From: Thalassobaculum sp965228445 | GTDB lineage: Bacteria; Pseudomonadota; Alphaproteobacteria; Thalassobaculales; Thalassobaculaceae | Direction: 5' to 3' | DNA: 64,000 nucleotides | Assembly: GCA_965228445.1 (NCBI GenBank) | Contig: OZ245813.1 | Span: 2,294,001 to 2,358,000, forward strand | Part shown: positions 7,307-15,782 of the stretch, piece by piece | How the letters are laid out: every line of letters starts with the position of its first letter | How positions within the stretch are numbered: the first letter of the stretch is position 1 | The notes under the pieces: generated by a model | The model's input: only the letters and a program-made list of their open reading frames with translations | Database searches by the model: none | What the model was told of the DNA's origin: nothing | Translations under genes and position numbers: made by a program

Positions 7307-8407
7307 TCATCCCTGGGACCGACGGTCCAGTGCATACCTTTCTACCGCGTCCGGATCGAAGCGGAAGCCCAGGCCGGGCACGTCGGGGATCAGCAGGTCG
7401 CCGTCGACCAGCTCGACCTGCTCGCTGAACAGCGGCCGGAACCACGGCATGTGTTCGGCGTAGTTGATGTTCGACACCGCGCCGCAGATCTGCAGGCAGT
7501 GCTCGGTGAACAGGTGCGGGCTGACCGGCACGTCGTAGGACGCGGCCATGTTGGCGACCCGGATCCATTCGGTGATGCCGCCGACCCGCTCTAGGTCGGG
7601 CATCAGTACATCAGCGGACTTCCGCTCCAGCATGTCGCGGAAGCCGTAGCGGCCGTATTCGGTCTCGCCGCTGGCGATCGGGGTGTCGATCTCGGCCGCC
7701 ACGCGGGCGGACCCCTCCAGGTCGTAGGCCTGCACCGGCTCCTCGAACCAGACCAGGTTGAAGTCCTCCAGCCGTCGGCCCAGCCGGATCGCATGCGGGA
7801 CGGTGAGGCCCTGGTTGGCATCGGCCATCAGCTCGACCTTCGGGCCGATCGCCTCGCGCACGGCGGCGACCCGCTCGATATCCTCGCCGATATCCGGCTT
7901 GCCGATGCGCATCTTCATCGCCTGGAAGCCCTGGTCGAGGAAGTCTCGGGCCTGGGCCTGCAGCTCGGGGATCGTCATCGACGCCCAGAGCCCGCCCGAG
8001 GCATAGGTGCGCACCCGGTCGCGCCGGCGGCCGAGCAGACGGGAGACCGAGATGCCCAGGGACTGGCCGAGGATGTCCCAGCAGGCCCAGTCGATGGCGG
8101 CGATGCCGAACAGCGACACGCCCTTATGGCCGAGGAAATTGATCTCGCCCCACATCTCGTCGAACCGGGCGGTGGTGTCGCGCGGGTCCTTGCCGATCAT
8201 CCGCTCGCCCAGCATCCGGGTGATGGCGTCGAGCACCGGCAGGCGGTGCTTGCCGATGGCCCAGAGGTAGCTCTCGCCGGTGATGCCCTCGTCGGTGTCG
8301 AGCCAGACCAGCAGGCCGGCGACACCCTCGATACGGTGGATGGCGGTGCCGATTGGCTTGTCGAACGGGATCTCGATGGCGCGGGTGCGCAGGCCGGTGA
8401 TCTTCAT
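7307..8407 (-). CDS. Mandelate racemase / muconate lactonizing enzyme family protein
   Basis: A 366-aa enolase-superfamily enzyme with a capping domain and a barrel that abstracts a proton alpha to a carboxylate with Mg. The base motif KMRIG and metal ligands in ADANQG, WFEEPV and SGETEYGR are present, followed by SPHLFTEHCL carrying the barrel-end histidine. This pattern fits an acid-sugar dehydratase or racemase of the MR subgroup; no specific substrate can be assigned. It lies 67 bases upstream of the CoA-transferase and 11 bases downstream of an SDR gene, so all four are probably one catabolic operon. Confidence 0.85.
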   Translation of the reverse strand: MKITGLRTRAIEIPFDKPIGTAIHRIEGVAGLLVWLDTDEGITGESYLWAIGKHRLPVLDAITRMLGERMIGKDPRDTTARFDEMWGEINFLGHKGVSLFGIAAIDWACWDILGQSLGISVSRLLGRRRDRVRTYASGGLWASMTIPELQAQARDFLDQGFQAMKMRIGKPDIGEDIERVAAVREAIGPKVELMADANQGLTVPHAIRLGRRLEDFNLVWFEEPVQAYDLEGSARVAAEIDTPIASGETEYGRYGFRDMLERKSADVLMPDLERVGGITEWIRVANMAASYDVPVSPHLFTEHCLQICGAVSNINYAEHMPWFRPLFSEQVELVDGDLLIPDVPGLGFRFDPDAVERYALDRRSQG

Positions 8408-8418
8408 GACGCGCTTCC

Positions 8419-9138
8419 TCAGACGTTCTGACTGGACGGCAGCACCATGATCCGCGGGATCAGCACGGAAGCCGGCTGCTCCACCGCGAAGACCACGGCC
8501 CGGGCCACGTCCGCCGGGGTCAGCGGCTGCGGGACGCTCTGGCTGATCTCCGGCCGCACCTCGTAGTCGCGGTGCAGGTCGGTGCGCACCAGCCCCGGCT
8601 CGACCACGGCGACGCGCACGCCGCTGCCGGCCAGTTCCATGCGCAGGGACTCCGCGAGCGCTTCGACCGCGTATTTGGTCGCCGCATAAGCGCCGGCATT
8701 GGGCCGGGTCTTGGTGCCCAGCACCGATCCGGTGAACAGCATGTCGCCGCCCCCGGCCTTCTTCATGTGACGCAGGACGGTGTAGGCGAAGCGGAAGGTG
8801 GCGTCGATGTTCACCCGCAGCATGTCCGACATGGCATCCAGGTCGATGTCGTCGACCGGCCCGCTGGCGATCAGCCCGGCATTGGCGAAGGCGATGTCCA
8901 TCCGCCCGAAACGCGCCATCGCCAGCTCGACCAGCGCGTCCGGCGTGGCCGGGTCGGCGATGTCGCCGGCCAGCACCTCGCAGTTCGGGAGCCGGGCGGC
9001 ATGGGCCTGCAGGATCTCGCCGCGGCGGCCGTGCAGCACCAGCTTCACCCCGCGCTCGGACAGCGCCTCGGCGGTGGCGAGCCCGATGCCGCTGGTGGCG
9101 CCGGTGATGACGGCGACCTTGCCCTCAAGACCGCTCAT
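8419..9138 (-). CDS. SDR-family NAD(P)-dependent oxidoreductase
   Basis: A 239-aa classical short-chain dehydrogenase. TGATSGIG cofactor motif (about 12-19), NAG in the central strand (FANAGL), Ser in FTGSVLG and the catalytic YAATK are all present. It most resembles the YdfG/serine-dehydrogenase-type clade with the C-terminal VLIPRIMVLPSSQ. ATG at 9138 has GGAGG 6-10 bases upstream; a longer frame is spurious. It probably oxidises a hydroxy acid or alcohol in the same pathway as the downstream enolase-superfamily enzyme. Confidence 0.85.
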   Translation of the reverse strand: MSGLEGKVAVITGATSGIGLATAEALSERGVKLVLHGRRGEILQAHAARLPNCEVLAGDIADPATPDALVELAMARFGRMDIAFANAGLIASGPVDDIDLDAMSDMLRVNIDATFRFAYTVLRHMKKAGGGDMLFTGSVLGTKTRPNAGAYAATKYAVEALAESLRMELAGSGVRVAVVEPGLVRTDLHRDYEVRPEISQSVPQPLTPADVARAVVFAVEQPASVLIPRIMVLPSSQNV

Positions 9139-9674
9139 GGTCCCTCCCTGGATTTCGTCTGTTCTTTGAGCGGTGCCAGAATGGCCGAGATCAAGGGCTC
9201 GTGCCAACGCATGAACTGCGCGGTCTCGGCATCGATCTCCACCGTGCCGGTCCGGCGGAAGGCCTCGGCGACCGGATCTAGCCGGTCGGCAAGCGCATCG
9301 GCATCGGCCGAGCCGTGGCGGCGCAGGGCGACGATCAGCATCCGCAGTCGGGCCAGATCGCGGAACCCGGACAGATGCGCCGCGGCGCCGGCAGCCATCG
9401 TCGGCGTCCACGGTCCCCATTCGGCGCGCATCCGGGCGCTGACGACGGGACCGGCACCGAAGCAGTCATAGGCCCGGCAGATCGGAAAGCCGGCGGTCTC
9501 CAGCCGCGCGAAGATCGCGCAGCGGAACTGGTCGGTCAGGTGACAGCAGACAGTGTCCGGTGCCTTGACGGCCGGAAACCCGGCCGCCGGCTGATGAGCA
9601 AGCGCGATGCAGCACAGACCAATGCACTGGGCGCAGTCGGTCGGCCACCCGCCGTCCTCGGCACCTCTCCCCAT
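9135..9674 (-). CDS. Small cysteine-cluster protein (CxxCxGLCC...YDCFGAG type)
   Basis: A 179-aa protein whose first 75 residues carry a dense cysteine pattern: CAQCIGLCC (14-22), a CCHL pair, CAIF and CRAYDCFGAG. The same block occurs at the N-terminus of some pentapeptide-repeat proteins and recalls YkgJ-type metal-binding clusters, but here it stands alone followed by a helical C-terminal half. Metal or Fe-S binding is inference. No clear Shine-Dalgarno precedes the ATG. The 3' end overlaps the SDR start by 4 bases (ATGA), so the two are coupled. Confidence 0.65.
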   Translation of the reverse strand: MGRGAEDGGWPTDCAQCIGLCCIALAHQPAAGFPAVKAPDTVCCHLTDQFRCAIFARLETAGFPICRAYDCFGAGPVVSARMRAEWGPWTPTMAAGAAAHLSGFRDLARLRMLIVALRRHGSADADALADRLDPVAEAFRRTGTVEIDAETAQFMRWHEPLISAILAPLKEQTKSREGP

Positions 9675-9685
9675 GCGGGAAGACT

Positions 9686-9734
9686 AGAGCAAACCCCGAC
9701 CAGATGGAAACATCTGATCGTGTGAATTTGCTCT
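9686..9734 (-). promoter_or_regulatory. Nested inverted repeats upstream of the Cys-cluster gene
   Basis: An 8-bp outer repeat (AGAGCAAA 9686-9693, TTTGCTCT 9727-9734) encloses an inner stem (CAGATG/CATCTG, 9701-9706 and 9711-9716) that extends to 10 bp with one GU pair. A very AT-rich block (TTATTAATAATA on the minus strand) lies immediately upstream and could be a -10 region, which would put the hairpin in the 5' UTR. It could instead end the upstream hydrolase transcript, but there is no T tract. Confidence 0.4.
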
Positions 9735-9774
9735 ATTATTAATAAGTTAGAGAGCGGAACCGGTTTCGGTCGGG

Positions 9775-10443
9775 TCAGCCCATATGCTGCTTGAAGAACT
9801 CCAGCGTGCGCTCGCGGGCGATCTCCGCACTCTTCGGCTCGTAGCTGCCGCGGGCGTCGCAGTTGAAGCCGTGGCCGGCCGGATAGACATGTACCGGCAG
9901 GTCCGGATGCGCCGCGCGCAGCTTCTCCACCTCGTCCATCGGGATCGCGTGGTCCTGCTCGCCGAAATGGAAGATCACCGGGCATTTCGGCTGCAGCTCG
10001 ACCAGGCCGCCGATGCCACCGCCGTAATAGCTGGAGGCGACCGCGAAGCCGTCGAGCTTGGTCGCCGACAGCCAGGTCAGGGTGCCGCCCCAGCAGTAGC
10101 CGACCACGCCGACCCGGCCGGCCGAGCGCACCGCGTCGGCGGCGGCGGCGATGTCGAGCAGCGGATCGTCGTTGCCGACCTTGGCGCGGATCTCGCGGCC
10201 CTCGGTCACGTCGTCCTCGTCATAGCCGAGCTCGATCCCCGGCTTGTAGCGGTCGTACAGCGCTGGGCAGATCGCGAGGTAGCCGTCGGCCGCGTAGGCA
10301 TCGGCCACGCTCTTCATGTGGCTATTCACGCCGAAGATCTCCTGGATGACCACGAGACCGCCCTTCGGCTTGCCGGACGGCTGGGCGAGATAGGCGTCGA
10401 AGGCGTGACCGTCGGATGCCTTCAGCTTGAGCGTGTCGGCCAT
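9775..10443 (-). CDS. Dienelactone hydrolase family protein
   Basis: A 222-aa alpha/beta hydrolase of the carboxymethylenebutenolidase family. The nucleophile Cys is in GYCWGGTLT, the acid in GEQDHAIP and the His in YPAGHGF, the full Cys-Asp-His triad. The N-terminal GGLVVIQEIFGVN strand is typical. Members hydrolyse dienelactone or unidentified esters; nothing nearby points to aromatic degradation. It lies 23 bases downstream of ychF and is likely at the tail of that operon. Confidence 0.88.
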   Translation of the reverse strand: MADTLKLKASDGHAFDAYLAQPSGKPKGGLVVIQEIFGVNSHMKSVADAYAADGYLAICPALYDRYKPGIELGYDEDDVTEGREIRAKVGNDDPLLDIAAAADAVRSAGRVGVVGYCWGGTLTWLSATKLDGFAVASSYYGGGIGGLVELQPKCPVIFHFGEQDHAIPMDEVEKLRAAHPDLPVHVYPAGHGFNCDARGSYEPKSAEIARERTLEFFKQHMG

Positions 10444-10466
10444 GGTGTTTCCCCGGATATCAGTGA

Positions 10467-11570
10467 TCAGACATTGAAGCGGAAGTGGAAGACGTCGCCA
10501 TCCTGCACCACGTATTCGGAGCCTTCCACCCGCATCTTGCCGGCGTCCTTGGCCCCCTGCTCGCCGTTGGTGGCGACGTAATCGGCGTAGGAAATGGTCT
10601 CCGCGCGGATGAAGCCGCGCTGGAAATCGGTGTGGATCTCGCCCGCAGCCTCCGGCGCCTTCGCCCCGCGGCGCACGGTCCAGGCCCGCGCCTCCTTCGG
10701 GCCGACGGTGAAGAAGGTCAGCAGGTTGAGCAGCTTGTAGCCGGCGCGGATCAGCTTGGTCAGACCGGGCTCGTCCAGTTCCAGGCTGTCGAGGAACTCC
10801 TGCTTCTCCTCCGGATCGGAGAGCTGGGCGATCTCGGCCTCGATGGCGGCGGAGATCACCACCGCCTCGGTGCCCTCGGCCGCCGCCTTCTCGGCCACCT
10901 TGGCGGAGAGCGCGTTGCCCTTGCCGGCGTTCTCCTCCTCCACGTTGCAGACGTAGAGCACCGGCTTGGCGGTGAGCAGCTGCATCTGCCGGAACAGCCG
11001 GGCCTCCTCGGCGTCCAGATCGGCCAGCATCACCCGGGCCGGCTTGCCGTCGCGCAGGACCTCGGCGACCCGCTGCATCAGCGGCATCAGCGCCTTGGCC
11101 TCCTTGTCCTGGCCGCGCACCCGCTTCTCCAGCGCCGGAATGCGCTTCTCCACGCTGTCCAGGTCGGCCAGCATCAGCTCGGTCTCGACCGTCTCCGCGT
11201 CGCGGATCGGGTCGACGGAGCCGTCCACATGGGTGACCTCGCCCTCGAAACAGCGCAGCACATGGATGATGGCGTGGGTCTCGCGGATGTTGGCGAGGAA
11301 CTGGTTGCCCAGGCCTTCGCCCTGGCTGGCGCCCTTCACCAGGCCGGCGATGTCCACGAACTCGATCTGGGTGGGCAGGATCTTGGCCGACTTGGCGATC
11401 GCCGCCAGCTCGTCCAGGCGCGGATCGGGCACCGCCACCCGGCCGGTGTTCGGCTCGATCGTGCAGAAGGGATAGTTCGCCGCCTCGGCCGCCGCGGTGG
11501 CGGTCAGCGCGTTGAAAAGCGTCGACTTGCCGACGTTCGGCAGGCCGACGATGCCGCAGTTGAAGCCCAT
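10467..11570 (-). CDS. ychF: YchF/OLA1 ribosome-binding ATPase
   Basis: A 367-aa Obg-related P-loop ATPase that binds ribosomes and influences stress responses. P-loop GLPNVGKST (8-16), the YchF-specific IEPN (in place of an Obg G2), DIAGLVKGAS and the C-terminal TGS-like domain with FFTVGPKEARAWTV and GEIHTDFQRGFIRAE are all intact. It starts 4 bases after the pth stop, the usual pth-ychF pairing. The open frame runs upstream, but MGFNCGIVG is the family start. Confidence 0.95.
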   Translation of the reverse strand: MGFNCGIVGLPNVGKSTLFNALTATAAAEAANYPFCTIEPNTGRVAVPDPRLDELAAIAKSAKILPTQIEFVDIAGLVKGASQGEGLGNQFLANIRETHAIIHVLRCFEGEVTHVDGSVDPIRDAETVETELMLADLDSVEKRIPALEKRVRGQDKEAKALMPLMQRVAEVLRDGKPARVMLADLDAEEARLFRQMQLLTAKPVLYVCNVEEENAGKGNALSAKVAEKAAAEGTEAVVISAAIEAEIAQLSDPEEKQEFLDSLELDEPGLTKLIRAGYKLLNLLTFFTVGPKEARAWTVRRGAKAPEAAGEIHTDFQRGFIRAETISYADYVATNGEQGAKDAGKMRVEGSEYVVQDGDVFHFRFNV

Positions 11571-11574
11571 GGGC

Positions 11575-12225
11575 TCACGCTCCGTCGCTGGCTGGAGTGT
11601 CTTTCGAAGTGTCGTTCGTCTTGTCCGGCGCGGGTTTAGCCGGTTTCGGCGGCGGGGGGAACACGGCATGGGCCACCAGGCTCATGAACCGGGCCTCGTC
11701 GCCGCGCACCAGCTCGCCGACCTCGCGCGCCACCGTATCGATCAGGGTCTCCAGCCACGCGCTCTTTTCCGCCTTGGCGAAGTCGGACAGCACGTAGCTG
11801 TGAACCTTGTTCTTGTCGCCCGGATGGCCGATGCCGAGCCGCACCCGGCGGTAGTCCTTGTCGATGTGGCGGTCGATGTCGCGGATGCCGTTATGGCCGC
11901 CGGAGCCGCCGCCGCGCTTCAGCCGCATCTTGCCCGGCGCCAGGTCGAGCTCGTCGTAGAACACGGAGACGGCGTCCACCGGCAGCTTGAAGAAGCGTAC
12001 CGCCTCGCCGACCGAGCGGCCGCTCTCGTTCATGAAGGTCATCGGCTTCAGCGCCATGACCTTCTCGCCGGCGATCACGCCCTCGCTGGCCAGACCCTGG
12101 AAGCGGGCGCGCCAGGGGCCGAAGCTGTAGCGGCGGGCGATCTCCTCGACCGCCATGAAGCCGATATTGTGGCGGTTGCCCTCGTATTTCGGTCCGGGAT
12201 TGCCGAGGCCGACGAACAGCAGCAT
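11575..12225 (-). CDS. pth: Peptidyl-tRNA hydrolase
   Basis: Releases tRNA from peptidyl-tRNAs dropped by the ribosome. 216 aa. The catalytic His lies in NRHNIGF (about residue 19-20), with the binding Asn residues in GNPG, MNESG and GGHNGI and the supporting Asp in YDELDL. A Pro/Lys-rich tail (about 190-216) extends beyond the usual length, as in several alphaproteobacteria. It lies between rplY and ychF in the standard translation gene order. Confidence 0.95.
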   Translation of the reverse strand: MLLFVGLGNPGPKYEGNRHNIGFMAVEEIARRYSFGPWRARFQGLASEGVIAGEKVMALKPMTFMNESGRSVGEAVRFFKLPVDAVSVFYDELDLAPGKMRLKRGGGSGGHNGIRDIDRHIDKDYRRVRLGIGHPGDKNKVHSYVLSDFAKAEKSAWLETLIDTVAREVGELVRGDEARFMSLVAHAVFPPPPKPAKPAPDKTNDTSKDTPASDGA

Positions 12226-12287
12226 GGGGGATCCTCGCGCGTCTCAGAAGTCCGGCCGGTGATGCCATTCACAGGCTGGAAATGCCA

Positions 12288-12320
12288 GCGCCCGCGATCC
12301 GGGGTCTGGATCGCGGGCGC
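12288..12320 (-). promoter_or_regulatory. Strong hairpin between rplY and pth
   Basis: A perfect 13-bp inverted repeat (12288-12300 and 12308-12320, core GCGCCCGCGATCC) with a 7-base loop in the 122-base gap between rplY and pth. There is no T tract, so it is not a standard terminator. It may protect or process the message, or cause partial termination in the operon. Confidence 0.6.
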
Positions 12321-12347
12321 CGAAGATCGTGCGGAAGGGCGGGGAGA

Positions 12348-13025
12348 TCAGCTCTCCTCGCCGTCCTCCTCGCCCTCGCCCTCGTCGCCATCCTCGGCTT
12401 CGGCCTCGGCCTTGGCGTCCTCGGCGGCGGCGGTCTCCTCGGCATCGGCCTCGGCGACGACGGTCGGCGCAGCGATCGTGGCGACGGTGAAGTCGCGATC
12501 GTCGATGACCGGGGTCGCGCCTTCCGGCAGCGTGATGGCGGAGATGTGGACGGAATCGCCGATCTCGAGACCGGACAGGTCAACGACCAGCTTCTCCGGA
12601 ATGTTGTCGGCGCGGCAGTTCATCTCGACGGTGTGGCGCACGACGTTCAGCACGCCGCCACGCTTAAGGCCCGGGGCCTCGTCTTCGTTGATGAACTCGA
12701 CCGGAACGTCGACGGTCAGCGCGCTCGTGGCGGAGACGCGCAGGAAGTCGACATGCCAGGCGGCGTCGCTGACCGGATGCTGCTGCAGGTCGCGCGGCAG
12801 CACACGATGGCTGTCCGAGCCGACCTTCAGGTCGATCAGGTGCGAGAAAAAGCCCGGCTTCTGCAGGAGCTTGTCGAGCGCCCGCTTCTCAAGCTGGATG
12901 GGAAGCGGATCTTTCTTGTCGCCGTAGATAACGGCGGGAACGAACCCCTCGCGACGCGCAGCCCGGGCGGACCCCTTACCGACCCGATCGCGCACGCTGG
13001 CGTTCAACGTGGCAACGTCAGCCAT
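12348..13025 (-). CDS. rplY: 50S ribosomal protein bL25, long CTC/TL5 form
   Basis: Binds 5S rRNA in the large subunit. 225 aa, the long two-domain form: N-terminal 5S-binding domain (RDRVGKGSARAARREGFVPAVIYG, 11-34), a beta-rich CTC domain, and a strongly acidic Glu/Ala/Asp tail from about 190 to the end. The long form is usual in alphaproteobacteria. It lies downstream of prs and upstream of pth, the conserved order. Confidence 0.95.
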   Translation of the reverse strand: MADVATLNASVRDRVGKGSARAARREGFVPAVIYGDKKDPLPIQLEKRALDKLLQKPGFFSHLIDLKVGSDSHRVLPRDLQQHPVSDAAWHVDFLRVSATSALTVDVPVEFINEDEAPGLKRGGVLNVVRHTVEMNCRADNIPEKLVVDLSGLEIGDSVHISAITLPEGATPVIDDRDFTVATIAAPTVVAEADAEETAAAEDAKAEAEAEDGDEGEGEEDGEES

Positions 13026-13045
13026 GCTACTCTCCTATGACAAAG

Positions 13046-13069
13046 GCCCGGCCTCCAGGGGTGCCGGGC
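13046..13069 (-). terminator. Weak hairpin between prs and rplY
   Basis: GCCCGGC (13046-13052) pairs with GCCGGGC (13063-13069) and is followed on the minus strand by CTTTG. The short stem and poor T run suggest at most partial termination after prs, or an RNA stem in the rplY leader. Confidence 0.35.
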
Positions 13070-13171
13070 GGACAAGGCGGGGCGTATAGCGCGAAACCTC
13101 GTTCCGCGCCACCCCAAACGGCAGCGGCCTGCCGATTTCGGCTCGGTCGACCGCGGGGCCGACCGACAAAC

Positions 13172-14119
13172 TCAGTTGAACAGGCTGGAGACCGAGCGCT
13201 CTTCGCTGATGCGCTGGATCGCCTCGCCCAGCAGCGGGGCGACGGTCAGCTTGCGGATGTTGTGCGCCACCCGCACCGCCTCGGTCGCCTGGATCGAGTC
13301 CGTGGTGACCAGCGAGGTCAGCGGGGAGGAGGTCACGCGGGCGACCGCACCGCCGGACAGCACCCCGTGGGTGATGTAGGCGTCGGCCGAGATCGCGCCG
13401 GCCTGGATCAGCGCCTCGGCGGCATTGCAGAGCGTGCCGCCGCTGTCGACGATGTCGTCCACCAGCACGCAGCGCCGGCCGTCGACGTCGCCGATGATGT
13501 TCATCACCTCCGACACGCCGGCGCGCTCGCGCCGCTTGTCGATGATGGCGAGGTCGGCATGGATGCGGCTGGCAACCGCGCGGGCGCGGACCACGCCGCC
13601 CACATCCGGGGAGACCACGACCAGCGGCTCGTCGCCGTAGCGCGCCTTGATGTCGTCGATGAACACCGGAGCGGCGAACAGGTTGTCGGTCGGAATGTCG
13701 AAGAAGCCCTGGATCTGGCCCGCATGCAGGTCGATCGTCAGGACCCGGTCGGCGCCGGCCTTGGTGATCAGATTGGCGACCAGCTTGGCGGAGATCGGCG
13801 TGCGCGGGCCGGACTTCCGGTCCTGACGGGCGTAGCCGTAATACGGGATGACCGCGGTGATGCGGCGGGCCGAGCTGCGGCGCAGGGCGTCCAGCGTGAC
13901 CAGCAGCTCCATCAGGTTGTCGTTCGCCGGATAGCTCGTGGACTGCACCACGAACACATCCTCGCCGCGGATGTTCTCCTGGATCTCGACGAACACCTCC
14001 ATGTCGGAGAACCGTCGGATATCCGCCTTGGTCAGCGGCAGGTTCAGATAGGCGGAAATGGCCTCGGCCAGGGGCCTGTTGGAATTGCAGGCCAGGATCT
14101 TCGGGGCGCGTGTCGACAT
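13172..14119 (-). CDS. prs: Ribose-phosphate pyrophosphokinase
   Basis: Makes PRPP from ribose 5-phosphate and ATP for nucleotide, histidine and tryptophan synthesis. 315 aa, class I length. Visible are the flexible ATP loop YGYARQDRKSGPR, the catalytic/binding segment DLHAGQIQGFFDIPTDNL, VVSPDVGG and the PRPP loop VLVDDIVDSGGT. Cytoplasmic. PRPP users hisI and upp lie elsewhere in the window. Confidence 0.96.
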   Translation of the reverse strand: MSTRAPKILACNSNRPLAEAISAYLNLPLTKADIRRFSDMEVFVEIQENIRGEDVFVVQSTSYPANDNLMELLVTLDALRRSSARRITAVIPYYGYARQDRKSGPRTPISAKLVANLITKAGADRVLTIDLHAGQIQGFFDIPTDNLFAAPVFIDDIKARYGDEPLVVVSPDVGGVVRARAVASRIHADLAIIDKRRERAGVSEVMNIIGDVDGRRCVLVDDIVDSGGTLCNAAEALIQAGAISADAYITHGVLSGGAVARVTSSPLTSLVTTDSIQATEAVRVAHNIRKLTVAPLLGEAIQRISEERSVSSLFN

Positions 14120-14222
14120 GGACCTACCGACGAGATAACGGGCGGGGCGGATAGGCTTCCCGGGAAAAGCGGCGCGACCTTACCCAGCGTCATCCCGGCC
14201 CGCAAGTTAGAAGTCGGTTCGG

Positions 14223-14867
14223 TTACACCGCGTCCTGGGCCTGGGCCGGGGCGTTAACCACCCGCGCCCCCGGAATGAAGGTGTTTGCCATTTCCTCGGC
14301 CCGGGCGAGATAACCATCCAGCGCCTTCATGGTCGCGGCCATATCCGGGCTGTCGTCCCGGTGCCATGTCCGCAGAGTCGCCAGCCAGACCAGCGCCAGC
14401 CCCTTCACCTTGAGCGGCCCGAAGGGCGGCCAGGGCTTCTCGCCCACCGCCTCCAGGGTGCGGGCCATGGACCGTCCGAGGCTCGGCAGACTGGCCAGAG
14501 CGGTGCCCGGATCGCGCGGCAGACCCTCCAGGATCGACACATAGGCCGCCCGGTTGGCCGCCAGCATGTCGAGGCGGGCCATCAGCGCCTCGAACAGCCG
14601 GTCGCGCACCGGTATCGCCGGGTCGGTGGCATCCTCGTCCAGGGCGGCCAGCATGCCGGCATCGACCCGGGCGGAGATCGCCGCCAGCAGCCCGGCCTTG
14701 CAACGCAGGGTGCGCCGGGCGGTCAGCGGATCGATGCCCGCCCGCGCGGCGGCACCCGCCAGGGTCACCGCCCGCCAGCCTTCGGTGCCGGCGATCTCCA
14801 GCGCCGCCTCGGCCAGAAGGTCGGAAGCCGTCGCGCCGTCGCCGGCCATGTCGGATGCGTCTGTCAT
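14223..14867 (-). CDS. TetR-like (COQ9-type) helical protein
   Basis: A 214-aa all-helical protein. The first 60 residues (ASDLLAEAALEIAGTEGWRAVTLAGAAARAGIDPLTARRTLRCKAGLLAAI) read as a TetR-type helix-turn-helix, and the remainder fits a TetR ligand-binding or COQ9-like domain. It lies 54 bases behind proC in a run with ybjN and ubiK; a UbiK neighbour makes a COQ9-like ubiquinone role possible, but sequence alone favours 'TetR-family regulator'. Confidence 0.65.
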   Translation of the reverse strand: MTDASDMAGDGATASDLLAEAALEIAGTEGWRAVTLAGAAARAGIDPLTARRTLRCKAGLLAAISARVDAGMLAALDEDATDPAIPVRDRLFEALMARLDMLAANRAAYVSILEGLPRDPGTALASLPSLGRSMARTLEAVGEKPWPPFGPLKVKGLALVWLATLRTWHRDDSPDMAATMKALDGYLARAEEMANTFIPGARVVNAPAQAQDAV

Positions 14868-14921
14868 ACCGATGAATATGTCCCCGCGCGGCGCGGCATC
14901 AAGGGACCGGCGGTCGCGCGG

Positions 14922-15740
14922 TCAGCCGGCCAGTTCCTTCGAGCGCGCGGTCGCGGCGGCGATGGCGGCGTCGAAGATCGGCTGGATGCCCGTCCCCTCG
15001 GCCATCAGCACCTTCAGCGCTTCGGCCGTCGTACCGCCGGGGCTGGTGACGTTGATGCGGAGCTGCGAGGCCGCCTCCGTCGACTGCCGCGCCAGCTCGC
15101 CCGAGCCCGACACGGTGGCCCGCGCCAGGCGCATGGCCATCTCCTCGGGCAGGCCCGCCTTCACGCCGGCCGCCGCCAGGGTCTCGATCAGCAGGAAGAC
15201 ATAGGCCGGCCCGCCGCCCGACAGGGCCGTCACCGCGTCGATCTGGTCCTCGGTCTCGGCCTCCACGGCCTCGCCGACCGCTTCCAGAAGCCGGTGAGCC
15301 TGGGCCTTCTGCGCTTCGCCCACATGGTCGTTGGCGACATAGGCGGTGATGCCCCGCCCGACCGCCGCCGGGGTGTTCGGCATGGCCCGCACGATGGGGG
15401 CCGAGGCGCCGAGATGCTTCTCGAAATAGCCGATGGTCTTGCCCGCCGCGATCGACAGGAAATACGCGCCGGAGCCGGTCAGCTTCGCCAGCGGCGCCAG
15501 GGCCTCGTCCATCATCTGCGGCTTCACCGCCAGGATCACCACGCTCGGCGCCAGGTCGCCGGGCAGATCGGCGGCACTGCCATAGACCGTCACGCCCGCG
15601 CGCTTGGCCAGATCGCCCATCGCCTCGACATGGGGTTCGACGACATGCACGCCGCCGGCCGCCTCGCCGCTTTCGAGCCAGCCGGCCAGCATCGCTCCGC
15701 CCATCTTGCCGCAGCCGATGAGCACCAGGGGTTTGGTCAT
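14922..15740 (-). CDS. proC: Pyrroline-5-carboxylate reductase
   Basis: Last step of proline synthesis: NAD(P)H reduction of pyrroline-5-carboxylate. 272 aa. Rossmann motif LIGCGKMGGAML (7-18), AVKPQMM, RAMPNTPAAVG and the C-terminal signature ALSGGGPAYVFLLIETLAAAGVKAGLP with VTSPGGTTAEAL. It lies 42 bases downstream of ybjN. Confidence 0.95.
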   Translation of the reverse strand: MTKPLVLIGCGKMGGAMLAGWLESGEAAGGVHVVEPHVEAMGDLAKRAGVTVYGSAADLPGDLAPSVVILAVKPQMMDEALAPLAKLTGSGAYFLSIAAGKTIGYFEKHLGASAPIVRAMPNTPAAVGRGITAYVANDHVGEAQKAQAHRLLEAVGEAVEAETEDQIDAVTALSGGGPAYVFLLIETLAAAGVKAGLPEEMAMRLARATVSGSGELARQSTEAASQLRINVTSPGGTTAEALKVLMAEGTGIQPIFDAAIAAATARSKELAG

Positions 15741-15782
15741 TTCCTCAGCCTTTTCTTGTCAGCCTCCGCTCCGGAGAGGCTG

